From an uncultured Gammaproteobacteria bacterium (GTDB lineage: Bacteria > Pseudomonadota > Gammaproteobacteria > GCA-002705445 > GCA-002716945): DNA of 64,000 nt. The notes beneath the pieces were generated by a model, which was not told the origin of the DNA, did not search any database, and was given only the letters and a program-made list of their open reading frames with translations. Within the stretch, counting starts at the first letter, position 1. Each line of letters starts with the position of its first letter. This document shows positions 1-9,556 of this stretch, piece by piece. The stretch lies in NCBI GenBank assembly GCA_905479195.1, contig CAJQLO010000001.1, positions 276,340 through 340,339 on the forward strand, in the 5' to 3' direction. The position numbers and the translations under genes are program-made.

Positions 1-712
1 ATAATGAATATAATGTACAGCCATATTTACCTAATAACTCTATAAGTCTTTCTTTGCTTAATTTTTGTAAATCACTACATGTCTTAATTCCATATTTATT
101 TAATAATATTTCAGTTTTTTCTCCTACTCCATATATTTTCCTAATAGCTACTTTTAATATAAAGCTTTGAATATCTTTGTCGGGGATAGAAAATTGTCCA
201 TCAGGCTTATTCCAATCACTAGCAATTTTTGCTAAAAATTTATTAGAAGCAATCCCGGCTGAAGCAGTAATTCCTAAGTCTTCAAAAATTTTTTGTCTTA
301 TTTGACGTGCCATTTCTTCTGGATCACCTTGGCAGTATTCAGAGTTAGTAACGTCTAAATATGCCTCATCAAGTGATATTGGTTCGATAATTTTTGTGTA
401 ACATTTATAAATTTTATGTGTTTCTCTAGAGATATCTCTATATTTTTCCATATTTACAGGTAAAAAAATTATCTGAGGACATAGCTTTTTTGCGGTTACA
501 GAAGGCATTGCTGAGCGTACACCAAATTTTCTAGCTACATAGTTACATGTGGTGACAACGCCTCTATTTTCAGAACTACCGGCAACTGCAACTGGTTTAA
601 ATTTTAATTCAGGTCGCTCTTTGATTTCAACTGAGGCATAGAAACAATCCATGTCTATATGAATAATTTTTGCTTTATTAAAAAGTTTTTGATTAGACTT
701 TATTGCTCTCAT
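1..712 (-). CDS. dinB: DNA polymerase IV (DinB), 3' end cut by window edge
   Basis: Y-family translesion polymerase that extends past damaged or mismatched DNA. The first ~237 residues are visible; the C-terminal little-finger region lies left of the window. The catalytic motif DMDCFYASVE is near residue 20 and the second acidic motif SLDEAYLD is near residue 105; both are diagnostic. The helix-hairpin-helix region (IYGVGEKTEEILL) is also present. The ATG at 712 overlaps the end of ibaG by 20 nt, which suggests translational coupling. An N-terminal extension of about 13 residues precedes the usual KIIHIDMD start. It is not in a recognisable SOS context. Confidence 0.95.
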   Translation of the reverse strand, partial: MRAIKSNQKLFNKAKIIHIDMDCFYASVEIKERPELKFKPVAVAGSSENRGVVTTCNYVARKFGVRSAMPSVTAKKLCPQIIFLPVNMEKYRDISRETHKIYKCYTKIIEPISLDEAYLDVTNSEYCQGDPEEMARQIRQKIFEDLGITASAGIASNKFLAKIASDWNKPDGQFSIPDKDIQSFILKVAIRKIYGVGEKTEILLNKYGIKTCSDLQKLSKERLIELLGKYGCTLYSL

Positions 713-926
713 CAATTGTTAATGATTTGATGGTTAATGCATGTATCTCGCCTGATTTAATATAACTATCTAAGACTGCATATATAACTTTATGTCTATC
801 AATTATAGTTTTATCTTTAAATATATCGCTAATAACTTGAACTGTATATTTAGATTCTCCGCCTTCTACTGTCACTAAGGAACCCTTGATTTGATCACTA
901 AGTATTTTTTTTATTAAATCTTCCAT
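693..926 (-). CDS. ibaG: BolA-family protein IbaG/YrbA
   Basis: Small BolA/IbaG protein (77 aa), a partner of monothiol glutaredoxin in Fe-S handling and acid stress in characterised relatives. The body shows the BolA fold signature with conserved DRHK around residue 44 and a C-terminal segment GEIHALTIKSLT. The start MEDLIKK is chosen because GGGAG lies 8-10 nt before its ATG; an upstream in-frame TTG would add 11 residues that overlap the preceding gene. It begins 2 nt after the upstream stop and its end overlaps dinB, so the three genes are probably co-translated. Confidence 0.9.
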   Translation of the reverse strand: MEDLIKKILSDQIKGSLVTVEGGESKYTVQVISDIFKDKTIIDRHKVIYAVLDSYIKSGEIHALTIKSLTIDESNKV

Positions 927-928
927 GC

Positions 929-1402
929 TTATTTCTCCCATAATTCCGGGTTTGCCCAATTTTTGCTATTTAACCAGTCCGGCGAATTTTTATAATTACC
1001 TATATTATAAGTATAAAAGAAAAAAAAGATATCAGCATGATTAATTTTTGAGTTTAATTTGAAACCTAGTGACATTAGACTTTTATGTAATGAGTTATCT
1101 AAGTAGTCTATTTTATTGGTTTTATTAATTATAATAAAATTATCTGGATATTTTAATATTATGCTCCCAATTTTTCTATATAAATCATCAGAGTTGATTA
1201 TATTTTCATCAATCGATAATAATAACAATACATTATCAGAGTCAAGTTTTGCTAACTCTTCTAATTGAGGTAAATATTGATAAGTTATATTTAAAAATTT
1301 CAAAGATTCATATATATAACTATTGGGTTTTTCATATAAGAGAACATCCTTATTTTTATTTTCTAGGCATATGCATTGTATGATATTATTAAGCTTATCC
1401 AT
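929..1402 (-). CDS. conserved hypothetical, DUF6231-like
   Basis: 157-residue soluble protein of unknown function. It ends in an aromatic-rich tail (SPDWLNSKNWANPELWEK) that resembles, from memory, the small DUF6231-type proteins found beside rsmJ in gammaproteobacteria; this assignment is tentative. No signal peptide or membrane segment is seen. The middle is a Rossmann-like alternation of hydrophobic strands and helices (NVLLLLSIDE, FIIINKTNK). The ATG overlaps the end of rsmJ by 8 nt, and the stop is 2 nt before ibaG. Confidence 0.7.
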   Translation of the reverse strand: MDKLNNIIQCICLENKNKDVLLYEKPNSYIYESLKFLNITYQYLPQLEELAKLDSDNVLLLLSIDENIINSDDLYRKIGSIILKYPDNFIIINKTNKIDYLDNSLHKSLMSLGFKLNSKINHADIFFFFYTYNIGNYKNSPDWLNSKNWANPELWEK

Positions 1403-2108
1403 TATTACCTTTATATATATTGAAATTTAAAAGTTTTGTTTTTATAGTATATTCTGGTTTTAGGATATTGCTTAATGAATTCTTAGGCTCTTTAACCACT
1501 ACTCGACTATTTGATTTTTTTATAGCAAGCCTTATAAGGGCATCTTTATTGTTCTCCTGAAATGATATCAGCTTTAAAGTTTCATCATTTTTAGATGATA
1601 GAGAATTTTTTTTAAGCTTATTAAACATAAAATCTATATAAATGTAGTCATAATATTTTTCAGAGTGGCTCAGATAGTCATAAGAATTTCCATGATACAT
1701 CTTAAAGTTCAATAACTTTAGCTTCTTCAGTGCATCATTTAATAATAATGACATGATAGGACTATTCTCTACCATTGTGACATTAAACCCCATTGATCTT
1801 AGAATATAACTATCTCTTCCATATCCAGCAGTACAATCTAATAGTGTAGAGTTTTTTATTGGAAATAATTTACTGAATATATCTTTTTTCCCAGAAAGCC
1901 TTAATTTGATTTTATTATTAATTTCTTTATCAAGAAAATCTATTGAAATAGATGCAGCTTTTTTATAGTTTGCATTAATCAGTGCAATACCATCTTTATT
2001 AAGATTAACAGAAAGATTTTCAGTTATGGCTTGGTCGTAATAATCATTAAGAGTTTTATCTAAAAAATCAGACAACTCTTTATTATTTAGATTAGAAAAT
2101 ATATTCAT
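1395..2108 (-). CDS. rsmJ: 16S rRNA (guanine-1516-N2) methyltransferase RsmJ
   Basis: Class I SAM methyltransferase of the RsmJ/YhiQ family, which methylates G1516 of 16S rRNA. Motif I is LDCTAGYGRDSYILRSMGF near residue 90, followed by VENSPIMSLLLNDAL, both characteristic of this family. An acidic motif (YDYIYIDFMF) is near residue 155. The length of 237 aa is slightly short for the family. Its ATG overlaps the mreD stop by one base (TAATG), so translation is coupled. Confidence 0.92.
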   Translation of the reverse strand: MNIFSNLNNKELSDFLDKTLNDYYDQAITENLSVNLNKDGIALINANYKKAASISIDFLDKEINNKIKLRLSGKKDIFSKLFPIKNSTLLDCTAGYGRDSYILRSMGFNVTMVENSPIMSLLLNDALKKLKLLNFKMYHGNSYDYLSHSEKYYDYIYIDFMFNKLKKNSLSSKNDETLKLISFQENNKDALIRLAIKKSNSRVVVKEPKNSLSNILKPEYTIKTKLLNFNIYKGNNG

Positions 2109-2575
2109 TAAGTAACATTATACTTTCTTCTGAGATTCCTTAAAAAATAATAAACTAAAGGCCATGCTAGCGCACTGACTATGGGCATCCAATATAATGA
2201 AGTAGTGTAATTAGAAGCGCCAATGATGTCATCAATCCATAAAATTAACGTAGATTTAACAAGTAGGAGTAAAAGAATAAGAATTCCTTGCTGTAAAACA
2301 GTCAAATAACGTATTGCCATATATGATTTAAGGATGAGATAAGCAATTAAACTATACACTAAGGCATTAACTCCTAATGTAGAACCGAGAACTACATCTA
2401 CTAGAAGTCCAATCACCCATACGGCAAATAATCCAATTGATCCTGGAGTAGCTAATATCCAATATATCAAAAATAAATGTATCCAATCAGGAGCAAAGTA
2501 TCCAAGCGGAAATGTTGTGATTGTCAAGACAATGGATAGCAATAATGACAGTGTTATAACTATAAAATTATTCAT
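2108..2575 (-). CDS. mreD: rod shape-determining membrane protein MreD
   Basis: Integral inner-membrane protein of the MreBCD elongasome. About 155 residues are almost entirely hydrophobic, with five likely membrane segments, and the family motif GLLVDVVLGSTLGVNAL sits near residue 60. The ATG at 2575 is preferred because AAAGG lies 9 nt upstream; an ATG at 2584 would add three residues with no room for a ribosome site. It overlaps the end of mreC, and rsmJ overlaps its stop. Confidence 0.93.
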   Translation of the reverse strand: MNNFIVITLSLLLSIVLTITTFPLGYFAPDWIHLFLIYWILATPGSIGLFAVWVIGLLVDVVLGSTLGVNALVYSLIAYLILKSYMAIRYLTVLQQGILILLLLLVKSTLILWIDDIIGASNYTTSLYWMPIVSALAWPLVYYFLRNLRRKYNVT

Positions 2576-3413
2576 TAATTTCATCCTTTGGTTTATAGTC
2601 CCAAATCAATATCAATTCTGACATTTCGCCAACTTTTTCAAAAGGTTCAATTTCAATTTCGCTGAACTCTTTATCTCGATTACTAGTTTTTTTAACAACT
2701 TTCCCGATTGGTATTTTAGCTTTAAATCTATTTGCAAGACCAGATGTAGAGATAACGTCGCCAACAACCACATCTATTCCCATTTCAGCATATGGAACAA
2801 CTAGTTTTCCACTATTTGTATGGCCAATTACTAAAATATTAGCACCAGTTCTGTCGACAACTGCTGGAACTGTATGGGTGGGCTCTGTTATTAGAATAAC
2901 TTTTGACGAAACAAATGCTGTTTCTATAACTTGTCCCACCAAACCATTAATACCAATAAGATTTTGACCTATATAAACTCCATATTTTTCACCTTTATCA
3001 ATAGAGACAATTCTTTTGTTTGGACTTGCGGTATTACTAATAACTTTTACTATAGTTTGTTTTTTAGATGTGATAGTTGATGCTTTAGAAATTTTTCTCA
3101 ATCTTATATTTTCATCTCTCAGTGAATTTAATTCTTGTAATTTTATTTTTAAATATATATTTTCTTTTTCTAGAACTTCTAATTCGAGTTCTAAGTTTTT
3201 GATACTATTTGATTCTTCAATTAACTGATTTATAAATGATCTGGGTAGATTTGATAATCTATCAATAGGGTAAACAATTAAATCATTGATAACTGATCTA
3301 ATATATGTAATTTGATTATATTTATAATCTAGAACTATAGTGCTAACGGATAGAGATAATAAAAATATTAGGGTATAAAAATCTGCGGTACTTTTTTTAT
3401 AAAAGCGTTCCAT
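2568..3413 (-). CDS. mreC: rod shape-determining protein MreC
   Basis: Bitopic periplasmic scaffold that links MreB/MreD to cell-wall synthases. There is one membrane segment at residues ~14-32, then a coiled coil (LELELEVLEKENIYLKIKL, residues ~72-110) and a double beta-barrel domain. Hallmark motifs GLVGQVIET and VVGDVISTSGL are present. The length of 281 aa is typical. It starts 2 nt after the mreB stop. Confidence 0.95.
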   Translation of the reverse strand: MERFYKKSTADFYTLIFLLSLSVSTIVLDYKYNQITYIRSVINDLIVYPIDRLSNLPRSFINQLIEESNSIKNLELELEVLEKENIYLKIKLQELNSLRDENIRLRKISKASTITSKKQTIVKVISNTASPNKRIVSIDKGEKYGVYIGQNLIGINGLVGQVIETAFVSSKVILITEPTHTVPAVVDRTGANILVIGHTNSGKLVVPYAEMGIDVVVGDVISTSGLANRFKAKIPIGKVVKKTSNRDKEFSEIEIEPFEKVGEMSELILIWDYKPKDEINE

Positions 3414-3415
3414 TA

Positions 3416-4471
3416 TTAGTCAACGGATAGAAATTCAATTCCTTCTTTGTCAATAATTTCTAAAACTTTTCCGCCACCTCTTGCTACGCAACTCATTGGG
3501 TCTTCAGCAACGATAACATACATACCTGTTTCTTCCGTGATGAGTTTATCTAAGTCTCTTAAGAGTGCTCCGCCGCCAGTTAGAACCATCCCACGCTCAT
3601 GTATATCAGCGCCTAATTCAGGAGGTGTTTGTTCAAGAGCAGTTTTAACCGCAGAAATAATACCTTGGAGTGAGTCTTGAAGGGCTTCCAGTATTTCATT
3701 ACTATTAACGGTAAATGATTGTGGCACACCAGCAGATAGATTTGTTCCTTTAACTTCTATTTCAAGTAAGTCGCTACTAGGGTATGCACAGCCAACTGTA
3801 TGTTTAATTTTTTCTGCAGTCGGATAACCTATAACACATCCATAATTTCTTCTTACATATGCGATAATCTGATCATCAAATGTGTCACCACCAATCCTAG
3901 TGGATGACGCATAAACTATTCCATTTAGTGAAATTGTAGCTACCTCAGATGTTCCTCCCCCAATATCAAGGACCATATATCCTCGAGCTTCATCTATAGG
4001 CATTCCAGCCCCTATAGCTGCAGCCATTGGTTCATCTATTAAGTGTACTATTCTTGCGCCTGCACCAGACGCTGATTCTTTTATAGCTCTTCTTTCAACT
4101 TGTGTTGCACCACATGGTACGCAAACTAGCACTCTGGGGCTTGGCCTAAATAGCTTACTATCATGAACTTTTCTGATGAAATGTTGAAGCATTTTTTCAC
4201 AAACCATAAAATCTGAAATTACACCATCTTTCATTGGTCTTATTGCCTGTAATCCAACTGGCGTTCTACCAAGCATTTTTTTTGCCTCTATCCCAACCGC
4301 CTCAATCCTCCTTCCATTTGCACCACGTTCATCTCTAACAACGACAACAGAAGGTTCATCTAATACAATCCCTCGGCCTTTAACATATATCAGAGTATTT
4401 GCTGTTCCTAAATCAATAGATAAATCTGTTGAAAAAGTACCCTTTATTTTTTTAAATATATCGCTAATCAT
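3416..4471 (-). CDS. mreB: actin-like cell-shape protein MreB
   Basis: Bacterial actin homologue that polymerises on the inner membrane and guides lateral wall growth. The phosphate-1 motif [10 protein letters not shown] begins near residue 20, phosphate-2 is [11 protein letters not shown] near 170, and the adenosine motif [11 protein letters not shown] is near 300. The 351 aa length is full. The N-terminal stretch before the actin core may be the membrane-binding helix. The ATG overlaps the gatB stop (ATGA), placing gatCAB and mreBCD in one same-strand array; in Pseudomonas, as I recall, these blocks are divergent. Confidence 0.98.
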   Translation of the reverse strand: MISDIFKKIKGTFSTDLSIDLGTANTLIYVKGRGIVLDEPSVVVVRDERGANGRRIEAVGIEAKKMLGRTPVGLQAIRPMKDGVISDFMVCEKMLQHFIRKVHDSKLFRPSPRVLVCVPCGATQVERRAIKESASGAGARIVHLIDEPMAAAIGAGMPIDEARGYMVLDIGGGTSEVATISLNGIVYASSTRIGGDTFDDQIIAYVRRNYGCVIGYPTAEKIKHTVGCAYPSSDLLEIEVKGTNLSAGVPQSFTVNSNEILEALQDSLQGIISAVKTALEQTPPELGADIHERGMVLTGGGALLRDLDKLITEETGMYVIVAEDPMSCVARGGGKVLEIIDKEGIEFLSVD

Positions 4472-5898
4472 TTTTTTAATTTTTCCTTAAGCAGTTGATT
4501 AATAATCTTAGGATTTCCTTGGCCTTGAGTTTCTTTCATAACTTGTCCTACAAAGAAGCCTAAAAGCTTATCTTTGCCGCTTTGATACTCTTCTACACTT
4601 TTATAGTTGTTTTTAATGATATTATCAACTATTTTATTCAATTCACCTACATCAGAAATTTGTTTCATACCTTCATTTTCTATGATATCCCTGGGATTCT
4701 CTTTATTATCCCACATCCTTTCAAAAACATCTTTAGCCTGTTTGCTAGAAATAGTTTCATTTGCTACATTTGATAGCAAATATTTTAAGTCTTCCGATGA
4801 AACAGGATAGTCTTTTACGGATAAATAATTCTTTTTGGCCAGGGCAAGAACTTCTGTGATAATCCAGTTTGCTGTCATTTTAGGATTTAAATCTGAATCT
4901 TTTAAGATGTTTTCAAAATATTCAGATAGTTCTCTATCCGAGACCAATATAATTGTATCGTATTCACTTAACCCATATTGATTTATAAATCTTGTTTTTT
5001 TCGCACTCGGGAGTTCAGGCATATTGCTCTTTATCTCTTCAATTAACTCCTGACTAATAGATACTGGCAGCAGGTCTGGATCAGGGAAGTATCGATAATC
5101 ATTAGCTTCTACCTTAGACCTCATTGACCTTGTTTCATCTTTTGATGGATCATATAGTCTAGTTTCCTGAACAACGCTATCACCTCTATCAAGAATTACT
5201 GCTTGACGCTCAATTTCATGATTAATTGCACTTTCTACATATTTGAAAGAATTAATATTTTTTATTTCTGCTCTAGTCCCTAGCTTAGTAGAACCTTTCT
5301 TTTTTAGTGAAATATTTGCATCACATCTAAACGATCCTTCTTGCATATTTCCATCACTGATCCCAAGATATTGAACTAATGAATGTATATTTTTCAAGTA
5401 TTGTACAGCTTCCTCTGCATTTTCCATTTCAGGTTCTGAAACAATTTCTATCAATGGTGTACCAGCCCTATTAAGATCAATAGCACTTTCATTTGGATAT
5501 AAATCATGAATTGATTTCCCAGCATCTTCTTCTAAGTGAGCTCTTGTGAGGTTAATTATTTTAGACTTACCATTTATGATAATTTCCATAGCTCCACCAG
5601 ATACGATTGGTATTTCATATTGTGAAATTTGATAACCTTTAGGTAGGTCTGGATAAAAATAATTTTTTCTAGCGAATATAGAATTATCTAAAATTTCAGA
5701 CCCAACAGCTATTCCGAATTTGATAGCCATAATTACAGCCTCTTCATTTAGAACTGGCAATACGCCTGGCATTCCTAAATCAATAGCACAAGCTTGAGTA
5801 TTTTGAGGAGCACCAAAATTAGTAGATGCGGGAGAAAAAATCTTACTCTTTGTGTTGAGCTGAACATGAATTTCTAAACCTATAACTGATTCCCACAT
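4468..5898 (-). CDS. gatB: Asp-tRNA(Asn)/Glu-tRNA(Gln) amidotransferase subunit B
   Basis: Subunit B of the GatCAB amidotransferase, which phosphorylates mischarged Glu-tRNA(Gln) or Asp-tRNA(Asn) and positions it for amidation. The N-terminal GatB catalytic domain shows [16 protein letters not shown] and [12 protein letters not shown]; the tail is the YqeY-like helical domain (residues ~330-476). Length 476 aa is normal. The ATG has GGAG 6 nt upstream inside the gatA tail. It is followed by mreB with a 4-nt overlap. Confidence 0.97.
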   Translation of the reverse strand: MWESVIGLEIHVQLNTKSKIFSPASTNFGAPQNTQACAIDLGMPGVLPVLNEEAVIMAIKFGIAVGSEILDNSIFARKNYFYPDLPKGYQISQYEIPIVSGGAMEIIINGKSKIINLTRAHLEEDAGKSIHDLYPNESAIDLNRAGTPLIEIVSEPEMENAEEAVQYLKNIHSLVQYLGISDGNMQEGSFRCDANISLKKKGSTKLGTRAEIKNINSFKYVESAINHEIERQAVILDRGDSVVQETRLYDPSKDETRSMRSKVEANDYRYFPDPDLLPVSISQELIEEIKSNMPELPSAKKTRFINQYGLSEYDTIILVSDRELSEYFENILKDSDLNPKMTANWIITEVLALAKKNYLSVKDYPVSSEDLKYLLSNVANETISSKQAKDVFERMWDNKENPRDIIENEGMKQISDVGELNKIVDNIIKNNYKSVEEYQSGKDKLLGFFVGQVMKETQGQGNPKIINQLLKEKLKK

Positions 5899-5899
5899 A

Positions 5900-7354
5900 T
5901 TAATCTCCAGATAATTTTGGCTTTTTTGTATGCCAATCAGTTATTTGTTGGTAGTGATGAGCTAATGATAATATTTTTGCTTCATCGAAATGATTACCGA
6001 TTATCTGCAAGCCAAGAGGTAGATGATTCTTGAAACCCATTGGTAAAGACATTGCTGGTAGACCCGCAAGATTCGTACTGACTGTAAAGACATCTGAAAG
6101 ATACATTGCGATGGGATCATTAGATTTTTCTCCAATTTTAAATGCACAATCAGGAGCAGTTGGCCCCAATATTAGATCAACTTCTTTAAATGCTTCTGCG
6201 AATTCATTAGAAATAACTTTTCTTATTTTTTGTGCTTTAAGATAGTAGGCGTCATAGTATCCCGCTGATAGAGCATATGTTCCAATCAATATCCTTCTCT
6301 TAACTTCCTGACCAAAACCCTCTGATCTTGATTTTTTATATAGGTCATCAATATTTTTAGTATTGTCAGCTCTATGTCCGAATCTAACTCCATCAAATCT
6401 AGATAAATTAGAAGAACATTCAGCTGGAGCTACTACCTGATAAGCAGACACTCCAAGCTTTGAACTCTTGAGACTAATCTTTTTAAACTTACATCCATTC
6501 TTTTCAAGTACCTTAATACTTTCCTCAAAAACTTCTTTAACTGTGTCATCCAAGCCATCTAAAAACTCAACAGGTATACCAATGGTCATACTAGTAAATT
6601 TCTGTTTACATTCTTTTTCATAATCCGGAACCTCTTTTCTTGATGAAGTAGAATCCTTAGGGTCATATCCAGAGATATGAGTTAAAAGTATAGCGCAATC
6701 TTCAGCTGTCCTAGTAAAAATCCCTGCTTGATCTAAACTTGAAGCGAATGCAATCATTCCGTATCTTGACACTCTCCCATAAGTTGGCTTGATACCACAA
6801 ACACCTGTTAGAGAAGCTGGTTGTCTTATTGAGCCTCCAGTATCAGTACCTGTTGAACAAGGTATAAGTCTTGCGGCAACACTAGCTGCGGAACCCCCAG
6901 AGGATCCACCAGGAACATATTCTGTGTCCCATGGGTTTTTAACATCACCAAAATAACTAGTTTCATTTGATGATCCCATAGCAAATTCATCCATATTTGT
7001 CTTACCAATAATAACCATTCCTGCATCATTTAGTTTTTCCACAACTGTTGCATTATATGGACTAATAAAATTTTCTAACATTTTTGATCCACATGTTGTT
7101 TTAAGCCCTTTTGTGCAAAAGATATCTTTCTGGGCAAGTGGGATTCCTGCTAGCGGCCTAATTTTACCCTTAGAAATTTCTAAATCTATTTTTTTAGCTT
7201 GAGTGATAGCATATTCTTCTGTTAACGAGATAAAGGAATTTAGGTGAGAGTCTATGGTCTTAATTCTATCAACGAAATGCTTAGTAAGCTCAACTGAACT
7301 TATCTTCTTTTCCTCTAAATATTTTTTTAGTTCTGAAACAGTTTTATTATGCAT
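5900..7354 (-). CDS. gatA: Asp-tRNA(Asn)/Glu-tRNA(Gln) amidotransferase subunit A
   Basis: Amidase subunit that releases ammonia from glutamine for GatB. It is an amidase-signature enzyme with the glycine/serine motif [16 protein letters not shown] and the Ser-cisSer-Lys triad (Lys in [12 protein letters not shown] near residue 75; serines near 150 and 174). The start at the ATG of MHNKTVSEL is chosen because it lies 1 nt after the gatC stop; an in-frame TTG three codons upstream overlaps gatC. No Shine-Dalgarno is visible, so coupling to gatC is likely. Confidence 0.97.
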   Translation of the reverse strand: MHNKTVSELKKYLEEKKISSVELTKHFVDRIKTIDSHLNSFISLTEEYAITQAKKIDLEISKGKIRPLAGIPLAQKDIFCTKGLKTTCGSKMLENFISPYNATVVEKLNDAGMVIIGKTNMDEFAMGSSNETSYFGDVKNPWDTEYVPGGSSGGSAASVAARLIPCSTGTDTGGSIRQPASLTGVCGIKPTYGRVSRYGMIAFASSLDQAGIFTRTAEDCAILLTHISGYDPKDSTSSRKEVPDYEKECKQKFTSMTIGIPVEFLDGLDDTVKEVFEESIKVLEKNGCKFKKISLKSSKLGVSAYQVVAPAECSSNLSRFDGVRFGHRADNTKNIDDLYKKSRSEGFGQEVKRRILIGTYALSAGYYDAYYLKAQKIRKVISNEFAEAFKEVDLILGPTAPDCAFKIGEKSNDPIAMYLSDVFTVSTNLAGLPAMSLPMGFKNHLPLGLQIIGNHFDEAKILSLAHHYQQITDWHTKKPKLSGD

Positions 7355-7355
7355 A

Positions 7356-7637
7356 TTAATCAATTATTTTTGGAACTATATAGTATCCATTATCTATATG
7401 TTTGTTATTTTTTTGGAATAGCTCTCTCTCATCAGATGCTCCCACTATATCTTTACGTAATTCTTGCTTAAGGTTCAGGGGATGAGACATTGGGGTAACA
7501 TTATCAGTATTGACTGAATTCATTTCATCAACTAAATTCAATATTTTTTCTAAACTAGTCAAAATATCATCTATCTGATCATCTTTTATATCAATCTTTG
7601 CCAGATCTGAGATTTTAATTATTGTTTCTTTATTCAT
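7356..7637 (-). CDS. gatC: Asp-tRNA(Asn)/Glu-tRNA(Gln) amidotransferase subunit C
   Basis: Small 93-aa belt subunit that stabilises the GatA-GatB interface. The N-terminal helix ([18 protein letters not shown]), the central [15 protein letters not shown] and the terminal YYIVPKIID are typical of GatC. It is the first gene of the gatCAB order and follows prmC by one base. Confidence 0.94.
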   Translation of the reverse strand: MNKETIIKISDLAKIDIKDDQIDDILTSLEKILNLVDEMNSVNTDNVTPMSHPLNLKQELRKDIVGASDERELFQKNNKHIDNGYYIVPKIID

Positions 7638-7638
7638 A

Positions 7639-8499
7639 TTATGGCTTTCTTGAGACTGTAAATCTCTTTATATTATTATAATCTAATATAATATCTATGT
7701 CTTTATAATAGTTTTCTTTCAATATCTCTACTACTTTTTCAGATTGGTCAAAACCATTCTCAATAAATAACAAACCATCTTTTTTCAATACTTTTTTGGA
7801 TTCAAAGACAATTCGCTTTATGTCAGATAGACCTCCGTCAGGAGAAAATAATGCTTCAGTAGGCTCATAATCACTAACACTTCTAGCAATTTCAGTACAA
7901 TTGGTCTCGATATATGGTGGATTAGATACAATTATATCTGCAGTACCTTCCTTGAATGCGCTTAACCAGTCACTCATTACCAAAAAACAATTATCCCTGT
8001 ATTCTGATTGGTAATTTTTGTTCAATATTTTTGATGCATCAAGTGATTTTTCCGATAAGATAATATTCCATCTGCCTCTTTCAGAAGCAATGCTTAATCC
8101 AATGCAGCCTGATCCCGATCCAGCATCTATTATGTTAAAATTTTTCTTGGACTCATATATCTGATCCCCGCGATTAATTATTTCAGAAATTATTATTTCT
8201 GTTTCGGGTCTGGGTATCAATACATTATGGTTAACATAGTACTTATATTTGTAAAAAAATTGATTACCTAGTACATATGCTAGAGGCATTCCATCTTTCA
8301 AAGAATCAAAAAAGAAATTAAATTTTATTAATTGGTTAGAATCAATTTCTTTATCATGATTTGTTATTATGTAAGACTTATCTTTGCCAATCGCTTCCAT
8401 TAAACAATATATAATATCTGACTTAGTTATATTCTTATTAGGTTGATTTTTGATATCAGTTAAGGATCTTACCAATATCTTTTCTAATGTTAATGACAT
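7639..8499 (-). CDS. prmC: peptide chain release factor N5-glutamine methyltransferase PrmC
   Basis: SAM-dependent enzyme that methylates the GGQ glutamine of RF1/RF2. It has the catalytic NPPYIE motif near residue 187 and the SAM motif DAGSGSGCIGLS near 120; PRPETE precedes it. Length 286 aa is normal. It lies directly downstream of its substrate gene prfA, 1 nt after the prfA stop, the usual gammaproteobacterial arrangement. Confidence 0.96.
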   Translation of the reverse strand: MSLTLEKILVRSLTDIKNQPNKNITKSDIIYCLMEAIGKDKSYIITNHDKEIDSNQLIKFNFFFDSLKDGMPLAYVLGNQFFYKYKYYVNHNVLIPRPETEIIISEIINRGDQIYESKKNFNIIDAGSGSGCIGLSIASERGRWNIILSEKSLDASKILNKNYQSEYRDNCFLVMSDWLSAFKEGTADIIVSNPPYIETNCTEIARSVSDYEPTEALFSPDGGLSDIKRIVFESKKVLKKDGLLFIENGFDQSEKVVEILKENYYKDIDIILDYNNIKRFTVSRKP

Positions 8500-8500
8500 T

Positions 8501-9553
8501 TTAACTTAGAGATGCTTTTTTTAGCTCATCAATTAATGGCTCAATGTTCCCTTCTAAAATTTGATCAAGTTTATATAGGGTAAGGTTAATTCTATGATCA
8601 GTAATTCTACCTTGAGGGAAATTATATGTACGAATACGTTCTGATCTATCACCACTACCAATTAAATTTTTTCTTTCTTCAGCGGTATCTTTTTTTCTTT
8701 GCTCTTGTTCATGCATTAGTAATCTAGAATATAACATTGACATTGCTTGAGCTTTATTTTTATGCTGAGATCTTCCATCCTGACATTCTGAAACTGTACC
8801 CGATGGCACATGAGTAATTCTGACAGCTGAATCAGTCTTGTTTATATGTTGACCACCAGCGCCAGAGGCACGATAAGTATCTATTCGTAAATCCGATGGA
8901 TTAATTGCAATTTGATCTATTTCATCCACCGCTGGCAATACTGCAACAGTTGAGGCAGAAGTATGTATTCGACCCTGTGTTTCGGTGTTAGGAACTCTTT
9001 GAACCCTGTGAGTCCCAGATTCAAATTTAAGCTGACCATAAACATCAGTGCCTGTAACTTTTAGAATTAATTCTTTATACCCTCCATGATCACTTTCTGT
9101 AACATTGAGTAGCTCTATCTCCCATGAATTTTTCTCTGCATATTTAGAATACATTTTGAATAAGTCTCCAGAAAATATGGCAGCTTCATCACCACCAGTA
9201 CCAGCCCTAATCTCAAGAAAAATATCTTTAGTATCATTTGGGTCCTTATCAACTAATTCATTTTCAAAATATCCTTCAAGGATAATTGTTTTAGCTGTAT
9301 TTTTTTCTATATCTTCTTCAGCTATCATTCTAAATTCTTTGTCTGTTAAGAATGACTTTGATTCTTCAATATTATTTATGAGGTCTTTATATTCATTATA
9401 TTTATTTACTATTGGATCTATTTTAGCAAATTCTTTATTAAGCTTTTTTAAGAGTTCATGGTCTTGGTATACGCTCTCATCTTCTAGCTGTCCAGATATT
9501 GTCTTATGTTTTGAAAGAAGTATGTCTAATTTTTTGATTAATTTATTATTCAT
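8501..9553 (-). CDS. prfA: peptide chain release factor 1
   Basis: RF1, which terminates translation at UAA and UAG. The codon-recognition PxT tripeptide appears as PNT (in RVPNTETQGRIHTS) and the peptidyl-hydrolysis GGQ is in GAGGQHINKTDSAV. Length 350 aa is slightly shorter than E. coli. The gene sits between hemA and prmC, as in most gammaproteobacteria, 3 nt after hemA. Confidence 0.98.
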   Translation of the reverse strand: MNNKLIKKLDILLSKHKTISGQLEDESVYQDHELLKKLNKEFAKIDPIVNKYNEYKDLINNIEESKSFLTDKEFRMIAEEDIEKNTAKTIILEGYFENELVDKDPNDTKDIFLEIRAGTGGDEAAIFSGDLFKMYSKYAEKNSWEIELLNVTESDHGGYKELILKVTGTDVYGQLKFESGTHRVQRVPNTETQGRIHTSASTVAVLPAVDEIDQIAINPSDLRIDTYRASGAGGQHINKTDSAVRITHVPSGTVSECQDGRSQHKNKAQAMSMLYSRLLMHEQEQRKKDTAEERKNLIGSGDRSERIRTYNFPQGRITDHRINLTLYKLDQILEGNIEPLIDELKKASLS

Positions 9554-9556
9554 TAC